A stretch of 64,000 nt of DNA. Source: Lucinisca nassula. Taxonomy: Eukaryota > Mollusca > Bivalvia > Lucinida > Lucinidae. The notes under the pieces are model-generated. The model was given only the letters and a program-made list of their open reading frames with translations. It searched no databases and was not told the origin of the DNA. The DNA lies in contig OY757011.1 in assembly GCA_963580285.1 (NCBI GenBank), positions 121,985,846-122,049,845 on the forward strand. Reading direction: 5' to 3'. A program made the position numbers and the translations under genes. Below are positions 47,961 through 57,812 of this stretch, piece by piece. The number at the start of each line of letters is the position of its first letter. The first letter of the stretch is position 1.

Positions 47961-50185
47961 CCTACTGCAAGCAGTGTTATTGATAAGCTTTTGCCCGAGG
48001 AGTACTGTTACTCCTTCAACCAAAGACTATAGGCGTATCCTGTGATTCTTTGAGAGTATCGGTACTCCTAAATTCAAAACTAGGGTCGTATCTTCATCTG
48101 TCATCACAGGATGGCTGCTAAGTGCACTTATAATAGCAGACGAGGCAATGGGCATATGTAAAAGACGTTAAACACATATTCTATCATCGTAACATACCGA
48201 TATACATTTTCATGTAAATAAGCTGGCGGCTAGCAAAATGAAAAATTACTTTTTCTCCTAAAGAATGTAAATCCAGCCAATGCGATCGTCTATACTTCGC
48301 ATGTGTTTTTGGAATTTCCAAGACGCCTTTGAAGGCTCGTTTTGATCAGACTGTGCAGGCTGGTCGGAGTCTTCAGCCGTCACACATATCATATTGTCAT
48401 CAAAACGTTTTCAAACCCATGTTTTGTGTCTGCTGCAGTTTTATGTGCTACGCGTTCACAGGCGGGAAATCTCCACGAATTGTAGCAACTGCATGCGATT
48501 GGTAAAAGGCGAAAAAATCAGCGCTCAGCAAAAATACAATAAAACGTGCGACCAGTGAAGACTCAGATCAGCAAGCGCATCTGTGAAAGCTAATCAGTCT
48601 GTCCCGGTTGCTGTGTTTGCGTTCTTTTATTTCAAAGACGCGGGCGAGACATCTTAGGGTGTTAATTTAATCGGCTACTTGATAGATAGCGGTAAATAAG
48701 CATGCACTGCATATTGACCACCTGTGATTCACAATTAGATATATGAGTACCCATGTATTACAGGTTAATCTTGCCATTGTGACTCAATAAATATAATTTT
48801 GGTCAAATGTATACGGAACACGGCGGACAAAGAGATCAGTCTGTGCAGCGGTGGTTCTATCTCAGTCGTGCATTGACGACAATGTTGCGAGAAAAAATAC
48901 GTCGGGACGATAAAAGTATGAAAAAATAGAAGTGGAGTCAAAAGTAAACAACCACCCTGATGCAATAATAAAAGGCGCCGATATACACGTGTCGGAAAAC
49001 GGCAGTAAACAAGGTTTTTAAGCCTCCTGTTAAGAGTTTTCGCCAATGGCCAAATGACGCGAAAAAAATGAGTCATGGACGCAAATTTTCTTGCATCTGC
49101 GGCCTGCGGACGCTAAGCAGAAAGAGCTAGCGCTAACGCTGCCTTGTCGGATATATATTCGCTGTTACATTAATTATAACTTTCCTAGCCCAGTTGTTGT
49201 TGCTTCTGTTTTGTTTTTCCACAAAATACGGAGTAATCCATTTCAACGTGAATTTCTGCGATTTGGGAGAAATAGCCGCCAGAAATTTCTCATACATTTG
49301 ATTTTTTTTTCTTGCGGTTTTCCAGAGAAACTTTGTCAGGTTCTCCATAAAAACAAACAGTGGTCTTAACTTTTTTATCGTCTGCGCGTCTGTTTTGATA
49401 TTTAACTACATGACAATGTGAATCTGTAGATCTGTCGAACCCATTTTTTTTTCTCGAAGATGACACTCCGTAGAAGTCAATTTGGATGCCTTGCAATATT
49501 CAGGATCATATTTTTATGCACGCTTGTCATAAAGTTACTGTTCATGCTTCAGGCGTTGTTAATAAAGTTAATAATGCGGGCGGCTTTCCCTTACATAATA
49601 AATTCCGTTATGCAATCACGCAACAATAATCGGTTTCCTAATCATGTTAATAGTTGTCATAACTTGAGCCTGATTAAATATAAGCGGATCGGTATTCAAT
49701 ATATGATCGTCAAAAGGTAAGGTTGAAGTGTTTCAGCGAAATTAAAACAAATGCCATCATTCATGAGTGGATGAATTTCGAATCGTTCTTGAAGATTGGA
49801 ACAGTTTTTGTTGAAGAAGTCCTATGATGCGACGAAAATTACCGCGATTTTGATTGCTTTTTGCCAGGCGACAGGTTTTTTTTTCCATTGCCGATACGAC
49901 TGCAATGGAACGACCTTGGCGTATCGCCAATTTGACGGTCGTATTTGGTACGATCTTTTCTTCATTTCTAGGCGTATTTGCTCGATTTTAGAGTGGTATT
50001 TACGACGATACGACCCTTATCAATTACTCTGTGCAAGGCTGTAGAAGTGGTATTTATACATAACCGTTACATTTCTCCCCTCATCTCTTGACTTCATCCG
50101 GAAGTCACACGTGCCTCACAAGGCTAAACCCGAGGGCGGAGACAATGTAACAAACCAGCGGCACTGTTTCCCACCACTGCCACCA
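47961..50185. other. Repeat-poor stretch with no convincing gene
   Basis: The longest part of the window with little recognisable repeat. Open frames of 60-103 codons (for example 48765-49076 minus, 49091-49369 plus, 49796-50044 plus) lack family motifs, and none pairs with convincing splice sites by eye. Around 49890-50030 the words CGATACGAC, GTATCGCC and GGTCGTATT recur, a weak inverted series. Confidence 0.4.
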
Positions 50186-50189
50186 ATGT

Positions 50190-50330
50190 AGCGTTTAGCG
50201 GGTTGTCCAAGAAGTCCAGCAACGCGGTCACCCATCCAGGTACTAACCGCGATCTCCATTGCTTAACTTCATGAATAAGCCAACCACTCTACCCGCATCG
50301 CTAAAAGAGCTGGCTCCTACCGCAGGGCTG
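50190..50330 (-). mobile_element. 5S-rRNA-derived short repeat, copy 2
   Basis: Minus strand AGAGTGGTTGGCTTATTCAT, GAAGTTAAGCAATGGAGATC, GCGGTTAGTACCTGGATGGG, TGACCGCGTTGC. The GGTTAGTACCTGGATGGGTGACCGC stretch is nearly identical to the conserved 3' half of 5S rRNA. It shares its non-5S flank (CTCTTTTAGC) with copy 1, so both belong to one dispersed family. Confidence 0.7.
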
Positions 50331-50486
50331 TAGAAGTGATATTTAAACATAACCGTTACGTTTTCAAATTTCGGTATAGTAACGGTAAAATCTCTTTCCA
50401 ATGATTAAATTGATGGCAATCACTCATTTTCTTCTGCTGGTGTTGTAGTTTTGTCTTTTCTATATCAGTTGATACAGAAAACAGAC

Positions 50487-51955
50487 ATATTCACCTTATT
50501 TGCATTATCTGCTGGTTCCTAGTCTGAAGGTTATCAGTGTTGGAAAAACAGGTAACCAGATCCCCCTGACCTTGAAAGGTCAGGACGGTCTAGTGTTTCC
50601 CCTAATGAGTTATACAGTACGGCTCAGGTATAAGAACCAAAAAACTCTTTATTCTGAATCTCGGCGTTTCGAGTACTTTCCAAGAAACTCGGAATTGTTC
50701 CAAGTACGTGTATATATTCGACAGACACTCCTCGAAAACACTCGCAAGGTCTGCGCTAAGTATGCGGTAGGCGAAGTTTCGCGAAATTATTCCGAGTCGT
50801 AATATCGTACCTGGAGACAATATTTTCTCGCGAAGTTATGCGGAAATACTCACAGGAATTTGACGAAATACCTGTGCATTTTTTTTTTGTTTATTTAATG
50901 TTCTTTTACCATCATTTATATTTGTATATAATTATAAGATAATATATCACTGATAATTATTGTAATGTAAATGCTGTCAAAAGTCAACAAAGAGATAACC
51001 ACTAATTACCCAGGGTGTGAAACTGTACAGTGATTTCAAACAAGGGAATCAGTTGGGCATGATGAGTACATACAACTCTTTCAAAATGCGAGGACAAAAT
51101 ATTTCTTTTAAACTGTAAAATTGGTCATTTTGAACTCAAAATTTCTCCATGTAATTTTTATATTTTCAAAAAAGAGAATTATTTTGATATAATATAAACA
51201 TTTGTCTTTCATTCTTTAATAATTTTAATGTGAAGTATTATCGGACAATTGAGAAACAAATAATCAAAGTGATTACTGTCAGCGAAATTTTGACTGGTTT
51301 CGGCCGCCATTATTGGCCTCTGATACATCCCGTTGTCAAACTTACCTGTACAGTTTAATTAAATTAATCACCACTCGTAAACACTCGCAAGCACTCCGAA
51401 TATCACATGTAACCCCGAGGTCCGCGGAATTTCCTCGGAATATCGAGCGCATAACTTGGAGTAAAATATTTTCATCAGAGTGGTTTACTTCAAACCATTC
51501 GGCGGAAAAACGCGGATTTAAAAAGTTGTCCGCGGAATGAAAAAGAAAAACAGTTCAAATACCTGAGCCGTACTGTAGCAGGGTGCTGCACCCTGCTGCC
51601 CTTCTCACCCTCCCTGCTGCCCTTTGTTGGTGTGAAAGCATTTTTCTGTAGAAATCTGCCAGAAGAAATTCCTGTATATAAAAGAATTAGAAGCCTTTTA
51701 ATCATCATAGTAGGCAACAGTATGCTATTAAGTATTGGTTGTAAAGCCTTGATAAAGGCTCCTTTGAAAACATGATGGTAACAAAGTGCCCTTTTAGACC
51801 ACTTTCACGCGTTGAAAGTGCCCTTTTTCTGAACCAGCACCTTGCCCTTCTCCAAGTCTGGGGGAAACACTAGGGTCTGGTTACCTGTTTTTCCAATATT
51901 GACAATGTGCAAGCTGGGAGCCAGCAAATAATGCAAATATGGTGAATAAGATAAA
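50487..51955. repeat. 1.47-kb inverted repeat around a DNA element
   Basis: Left arm 50487-50595 (TTATTTGCATTATCTGCTGG, TTGGAAAAACAGGTAACCAG, CTAGTGTTTCCCC) and right arm 51866-51955 (GGGGGAAACACTAGG, CTGGTTACCTGTTTTTCC, CCAGCAAATAATGCAAATA) are inverse, with about 85 percent similarity. The TA-flanked element at 50612-51578 lies between them. Confidence 0.72.
50612..51578. mobile_element. Non-autonomous DNA element with CAGTACGGCTCAGGTA ends
   Basis: ACAGTACGGCTCAGGTAT at the left and ATACCTGAGCCGTACTGT at the right, a perfect 18-bp inverted repeat, with TA at the outer edges (mariner-like, inferred). The interior repeats words such as ACTCGCAAG, CTCGGAAT and TCCGCGGAAT but has no transposase frame. 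Confidence 0.78.
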
Positions 51956-52198
51956 TTTAATGCCTATAACGATCAATATTCAGACATTTTATACTGATTA
52001 GCATGTGTCTCGCGAGCTGACCGACAGGAACTGCATAAATGTTTGTTATGGTGCACGCATGGTCACCATATGACAGTTGGTAATGGATGGAAGATCATCG
52101 GGACCAAAAATGCAAAAACTGGTATAATTACACAGATTTTGTTATAGCTAAATAAAATTCTTTGTAAAAATGATTCATTTTATGCATGAACATGATAT

Positions 52199-53752
52199 TT
52201 GATGTGTATTTACCTGTTTGAAACGCATCCCGTTATTAATGACTGGGCAAAAATCTTGGACATAGGGGGGCAGGTAGACACATTTATTCTGGACTTCAAG
52301 GAAGCTTTTGACACCCCACCACATGAACTACTTAAATCTAAGTTATTTGGTTATGGAAATGAGGGGAAAACTCTCAAATGGGTAGATTCTTTTCTTTGCT
52401 ACAGAAAACAGTGTGTTGTTGTTAATGGTGAATCTTCAGAGTGGGTCCCAGTTTTGTCTGGGGTCTCACAAGGGACTGTTCTTGGTCCACTGTTATTCTC
52501 CCTGTACATCAATGATATTTCCACTGACATTGATTCAGAAATAAGACTGTTAGCAGACGACTGTGTTTGCTACCAGGAAATTAGGAATACAGAGGACTCG
52601 CTGAAACTTCAGAATGATATAGATAGATGAGGATGTTTGGCACGAAAATGGGGCATGAGATTTCAGCCCGTTAAATGCAATATTATGCAGATAACTAGAC
52701 ATAGACATAGAAGTTTTATTTAGTGTCGAATATGTATAACAAGTAACATAAGCCCAGTAGGGCATGTATAAAATTCGACAAACATTATGTAAAACAACAG
52801 TGGGTTATAAATATATCACAGCATGCAGAAATGGGTATGTACAGATTACAAATAAAGGCACAAGTTAAAGAGTCATCTCACAGTAAGATAGTTACATAAG
52901 AAATAGGTGTTGTAAGATTTACATGTACAAGGTACGTTAAGACATATAATAGACAGTAAATATAAATATATGTAAAAAAATGTACATGTAAGGGGAAAAT
53001 ACTATAAAAAATAAAAGATCAATAAAAATGTGTTAGAAAAATACATAAAATACATAGGAAGACAACAATAAAATTGAGGCTTCTTAATCCTTAGAGGGAA
53101 CTGTCTTCAAAAACGTTGATTCCATTAAATACCTTGGGGTGACACGCACACATAATTTGAGATGGAATACACATATTAGCAACATGTGTACAAAGGCAAA
53201 TAGAACTCTTGGTTTCCTGAGGTGAAATCTTCATCAGTGTCCTCAGGATGTGAAAGACGGAGCATAAAAAGGACTTGTTCGCCCAATCTTGGAATATGGT
53301 AGTTGTATCTGGGACCCCAACAGAGTGGTCCTTAATGAAGAAATTGAAAAAGTTCAGAATAGAGCTGCTAGATTTGAAACAAGCAATTACCATGATTACT
53401 GCTTTGAAACTGGGAGCATGACTGGAATACTAGGAAAATATAGATGAGAGTCTCTGAAGAAAAGGAGAAAAGACAGTAGGCTCATACTTTTATACAAAGG
53501 TTTAAAGGGTGCTGCAAGCATCTCAACGGATGACCTTGTTCCCCCAGCTAGGCACTGTAGAAATCATCATTCATTGGTGTTTCAGACCCTTGCTGCAAGA
53601 ACTGTCATTTATAAAGAATCATTCTTCCCCCGAACCATTAGAGATTGGATTGCCCTTCCTGACGGCTGAAGGTGCTGAGGATTGTGTAGCTAAGTTTACC
53701 TCTTTGGTATGTCATTTGAAGTGTCACCAGTAACAATTCTGATTCTGATTCC
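52199..53752 (+). pseudogene. LINE-E reverse transcriptase, interrupted and broken
   Basis: Visible blocks: TFILDFKEAFDTPPHELL, VLSGVSQGTVLGPLLFSLYI, LLADDCVCYQEI (catalytic ADD kept) and QNDIDR, then a stop (52628). After the insertion at 52700-53085, IKYLGVTRTHNLRWNTHI, RTLGFLR with a stop, LVRPILEYGSCIWDPN, RRKDSRLILLYKGLKG and FFPRTIRDWIALP follow in drifting frames. It ends in a tail CAATTCTGATTCTGATTC (53730-53750), the (ATTCTG)n type seen in CR1-like LINEs. Multiple stops make it a relic. Confidence 0.86.
52700..53085. mobile_element. Insertion inside LINE-E
   Basis: An AT-rich block beginning AGACATAGACATAGAAGTTT, TATTTAGTGTCGAATATG. The opening looks like a reverse-complemented LINE 3' end ((GACATA)n then TTTTATTTAG). 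Without it the LINE-E thumb region would be contiguous. Confidence 0.55.
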
Positions 53753-54110
53753 TTGAGCAGAAAGTGAAGAGTGATATCTGTCAAATTCCAAGGCATTTGT
53801 TTACAAACAGACAACACATGGTGACCTTGACCTCACGCGCTGTGCAGGAAGTAAACAAACCTAACGAAGTTTTAAGCCTAACGAACTTAGATGTGCCGAC
53901 GATAACAATTCTGATTTGAGTGTTAGCAGTCCTGTCATTGTGTCAAAAGCATCGAAAAATGATCTGAATCGTTACTGGTGACACGTCAAATGTTTACATT
54001 CTTTCACCAGGAACAAAGGCATGAGTTACAAATTAATTTATACTTCCTTGCATATTTTTGCGGGTTGTCTTAATGTCCTTTTTTAATATGCCTGGTTCTC
54101 GTGTTATTGA
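53753..54110. other. Non-coding stretch with an inverted LINE end
   Basis: At 53960-53995 GAATCGTTACTGGTGACACG, TCAAATG is the inverse of the LINE-E end near 53715 (CATTTGAAGTGTCACCAG). The rest is unrecognised. Confidence 0.5.
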
Positions 54111-54229
54111 GATCAGTGATAGAGTATGGCGCATCAGTATGGCAAATTGCAAGGAACAAAAGTCCACCTGAAGCCATCCAAAGAAAGAAAAGCTCTGGCA
54201 TTGTGCCTAAACCTGCCACAGTCGTTTCG

Positions 54230-54530
54230 GCCCCCGTCCATCGGGGCTTTAAGAAATAGATGGGCTGCATGATGCTTCCATGCAGAGCTGAAACTGACCC
54301 GCACACTAGTACTGGTAATCCGCTCAGAGGATCTAAGCCTGCCCAGGCCAAGCAGTGCGAGTCAGACCGTCCATGCTTATAAACCCTATTGGTTTCATTG
54401 GATGGCAGGGCTTGAGATGTCATTTCATGTCAATGTCGGGTAAAAGTCCCACAAAATTGGAAGCAACATCTCCAAAATGACCTTTACAGTGTTAACAGGG
54501 ACATTTAACCTCAAATCAAACAAACAAATC
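54230..54530 (+). mobile_element. S3 retroposon inserted in LINE-F
   Basis: CGGCCCCCGTCCATCGGGGC to GGGACATTTAACCTCAAATC and an AAACA tail. The flanking TCGT is the only target repeat I can see. It separates the RT thumb from the connection region of LINE-F. Confidence 0.85.
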
Positions 54531-55024
54531 GTCTGGAAGTGGCCTCCAGAGTTATGCTATTAGACTTGAGGTTCGAAGAGATAGCAGTCCGAGGCTTGGC
54601 TAAAATCCAAGCCAAAAAGGCCACACACACCCTGGAACAGACACTTGTACATGTAGATCTCACCCAAAAAGACAACTCTCAGACATGTGAGTCCTCTCAC
54701 CCTAGCAATCAGTCAAGCCATTGACATGGAGAAGTCAACTAAAGTCTCCACAAGACTGATAGAGCCAGAGTTTGACTACGAAGAGGGCAGTTTGTACAGA
54801 TCTAAGACAAGACAGGAGTACTGGAGTAGACTTGGGGCTCATCTAAAAATAGGCCAAAGAACAAGAATAGCCCAGCAGAGAAGTGATCATGGTCCTCATG
54901 ATGGAAGCGCCTCAAGATATGTAGCATATGCCTTCACCGACGGATCATGTATTACCAACCCAGGCCCATGTGGTGCTGGAGCCATCACATACGCTTTGGA
55001 TGGGGAGCCAGTGTTGCTAGGGCT

Positions 55025-55363
55025 GGCTAATCGGAGCTGAAAAGATAATCGATTATCAGTCCTGACATTGTGATCGATAACAGATTAGTAATCACTGAAG
55101 ATCTGATCATAATTTTACCTGTCTGGCTTTGTCTGAGCCTGACTCTCAGCATATGTTGTACTTTACCATAAGTATATTTGAACAGACAGGCCTGAGCAAA
55201 CAGTGTAATGCGATGTCTCATAGGGGTCTGCACTGTTTGCCACTGATCCAGCTATTTTAGACACAACTTTGGGTAGTAAAATTGTACTTATCAAATGTTC
55301 GATTACAAACAAATCAATACTGATAATCATTCTTGTGGATCAATTATCAGATTTATTGTGCTA
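55025..55363. mobile_element. Second insertion in LINE-F RNase H (unclassified)
   Basis: Sequence between the broken RNase H frame and the hAT target site. TGCTAG flanks both sides (55014-55020 region and 55358-55364). It contains AAGATAATCGATTATCAG and ATAATCATTCTTGTGG ... CAATTATCAG, and a hairpin scrap (GAGCAAACAGTGTAATGCG ... CTGCACTGTTTGCC). Limits are approximate. Confidence 0.45.
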
Positions 55364-55371
55364 GTCTTGAC

Positions 55372-56488
55372 CAAGGTTGGGCGGTCAAAACCAGGGGCGG
55401 TTTTAACCGGTGGTTTTAACTGGTTAAAACCGTCCCGGCCAATACTCCCAAAGTGGTCAATACTGGTCAATTGAAATATTGAGTGGTCAATTGAATAATT
55501 TCAGTGTTAAAAGAGCAAAGCTACTGAAACTATTTTGAAGTTTTGCTCTCTTTGCTGGAGGCTGATCATTTGATAGTGTTTCAGGTTCAGATGTTATTTC
55601 TTCAAGTGGCCTCTTAGCAATACTTTTTGGCTTTTTTAGCCCAAGGCATTTTTGTCTATGTCTCATCAGTCTTAAGACCTTAGCACTAACTTCAACACCT
55701 TGCACTGTTTTTTTTTTTTTTTTTTTTTGTCATCTTCAAAAATAGTGAAGAAGTTCCAAATAGGGTCTTTAGGTTTCATTCATTTTTGACACCTTCAGTA
55801 ATAGCTTGTCTATATTGCATATAAATCAAACTTTCACATGTTATGAATAAAGCCTGGTGTCAGATTATAATACCCCTATTAGGGACATGTAATTGGTCAA
55901 TTTTGCAATCAGATCTTTGCCACACCCACTGCAGTGGCATGGGTTAGTCTGTTTTGACAGCAATTTACAGGTGTAGCAGATACTTTGTGAAATATTCAAA
56001 GACATCAGTGAATCTTCAAATATTGTTTGGTTATTAAATAAAGGACCTTTCACAAATCCTTCAAAATCCATGATGCATTCAGCTTATTCATATTCCTGTA
56101 AATCATAATATGAACAATCAATCTAACCTACATGTATAAAGGAAAAAAGAATAATTATAAAGATTTTTTGATTGAAAAGAACAGGCATGTCTACAGTTCA
56201 GTGACTCAATCAACCAGCAATAGTGTCTTTTGACTTTTGATGAAATAAAAGATACCTCAAATAATTACTGTTATTAATAAAAACTGTTTTGTCTTGTTCA
56301 GTGATGAAAATATAGTCTAATGTAGGGGGAAAGCTTTTAAGACCAGTTTAGCAACATGACAGAAGTATATACTCCAGTGATTTAATGGACCACCAATCGA
56401 CCAGTATTGACCAGTAATGACCGGTTAAAACCGGTTTTAACCACTGGCCCGGTCAATACCCATATTGACCGGCTTTTTGCCAACCTTG
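55372..56488. mobile_element. hAT-type non-autonomous element, 8-bp target duplication
   Basis: A perfect 8-bp direct repeat, GTCTTGAC, lies at 55364-55371 and 56489-56496. Ends CAAGGTTGG and CCAACCTTG are a perfect inverted repeat. Just inside, both ends are loaded with GGTCAATACTGG, TTAAAACCGG and ACCGGTTTTAACC words. An 8-bp duplication with CA...TG ends is the hAT signature. No hAT transposase frame. Two minus-strand frames, 55487-55705 and 55865-56071, are described in the findings. Confidence 0.9.
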
Positions 56489-57105
56489 GTCTTGACGTGG
56501 GTCAATCTTGTTTGCTGAGCTAGTTGCAGTCGTTATGGTGTTAGAGCATATCATCCAGTACCCACAGCTTGTAGCAGGCAGACTTCTGCTGATCCTAAGT
56601 GACAGTCAGTCACTTGTTGGGATCTTTTCCCAAGGATGGAACACTAAAAGCCACAGAGGAGCTGTAGAGGAGATCAAAAAGGTATACAAGACACTGTCAT
56701 CTCTGTGGACTCCCGGCCATTCTGGTCTCCAAAGTCATGAGAAAGCTGACCAACTTGCCAAGGAAGGTGCAGATGAAGGTAAGAACGTGCCAGAAGATAT
56801 GTATACTGTCACCATACGGGATATCAGGGATGCTAGCCACAAGTCATGCTTAGAGAAATGGCAGACCAGGTGGGACAACTCAGCAACAGGAAGGAAATTT
56901 TAAGAAATACTCCCCTCAGTTGACTTCACCAGGAAGCTAGCCCATCCAGACAAGCTGACATATCGAACCTTGGAGCAATTTTGAGATATACAGTAAACTT
57001 CTGCTAAAATAAAATAGACTGATTCTTCTTCTAACATCTATTTCAACAAATCCAGATTTTTTTCTCTGATTTTTTTTCTACATCCAAGTCTTTTAATAAG
57101 ACACT

Positions 57106-57162
57106 ACCTTTGAAACTATTCAAAAGTGGTCTTAAAGACCACTTTTGAACAGTTTCAAAGGT
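57106..57162. promoter_or_regulatory. 28-bp near-perfect hairpin in the LINE-G 5' UTR
   Basis: Arms ACCTTTGAAACTATTCAAAA + GTGGTCTT and AAGACCAC + TTTTGAACAGTTTCAAAGGT are inverse with one mismatch and a one-base loop. It lies about 110 bp from the LINE 5' end. It could be a structured RNA leader or a fixed small palindrome; function unknown. Confidence 0.6.
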
Positions 57163-57461
57163 GGTCTTAAAACAGGATAAAGTTTTGGCATCCGTACTGT
57201 TCAGATGTGTTTAGGAATGCTCCAGTGTTTTGTAGGATTTATAGTGGTATTTTCTAAATAAAGAAATTAATTTTAATATGAGATGAAAACTTATAATATG
57301 TACTTTTTGAAAATATGATTTTCTGCTGGAAATATTCTATCTAAAAGAAGTTATTAATGAAAAACTGTGTATATTTACCCATATTTTTTTTTATTATTAA
57401 ACAAAGAGCTAGTATTATCTGTGGATTTTATGTTTCCTGTGTCATGAACTTCTGAGGTAAC

Positions 57462-57703
57462 AGGATAGTACTTCTTTGATTCTTTCAAAGGCCTATTTTA
57501 TTAGGTGGAAAGCACTTAATTAACTAATGGGAGTCTATCAAAGATAAGTTATATGGAGTGTGGAAGTGACCACCATTATTATCAGGATAGTACTTCATTG
57601 ATTCTGTCAAAGGACTATTTGATTAGGTGGCACTTAATTAACAAATGGGAGTCTATCAAAGTTAAGTTATAAGAAGTGTGGAAATGACCACCATCATTGC
57701 CAG
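57462..57703 (+). repeat. Duplicated block of about 122 bp in the LINE-G 5' UTR
   Basis: AGGATAGTACTTCTTTGATT, GCACTTAATTAACTAATGGG, AGTCTATCAAAGATAAGTTA and GTGGAAGTGACCACCAT occur twice in tandem (57462-57584 and 57585-57703) with about 88 percent identity. Monomer-like 5' UTR repeats often carry LINE promoters (known for several LINEs; inferred here). Confidence 0.75.
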
Positions 57704-57812
57704 GTACTGAATGGTACTATTGTCTTTTATTGACTTTCATGAATTTGAATAATGTTTTAGGCGTATATTATACTGTAAGATGAACAATTTCTAGGAAGGA
57801 AAATCAAAAAGG

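Larger units (their letters stand above)
54112..56993 (+). pseudogene. LINE-F: RT thumb and RNase H of an I-type LINE, split
   Basis: 54112-54225: VIEYGASVWQIARNKSP, the end of an RT domain. After an S3 insertion: EVASRVMLLDLRFEEIAVRG then LAKIQAKKATHTL (54535-54640). An RNase HI domain starts YAFTDGSCITNPGPCGAGAI (about 54930). It is cut near 55030 by inserted sequence and a hAT-type element, and resumes at 56499 with LFAELVAVVMVLEHI, LILSDSQSLVGIF (catalytic Asp) and LWTPGHSGLQSHEKADQLAK. A frame change near 56903 is followed by LPSVDFTRKLAHPDKLTYRT. It is then cut at 56993 by LINE-G and continues at 63674. RT plus RNase H plus a terminal Cys/His region is the I/R1-type layout. Clearly dead. 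Confidence 0.88.

Noticed and set aside
49796..50044. 82-residue plus-strand ORF
   Set aside because: No recognisable family; local CGATAC/GTATCG word repetition suggests non-coding structure.
50160..50335. Functional 5S rRNA gene
   Set aside because: Only the central and 3' half resemble 5S rRNA, the terminal stem cannot form, and the same non-5S flank is shared with the copy at 47690-47815.
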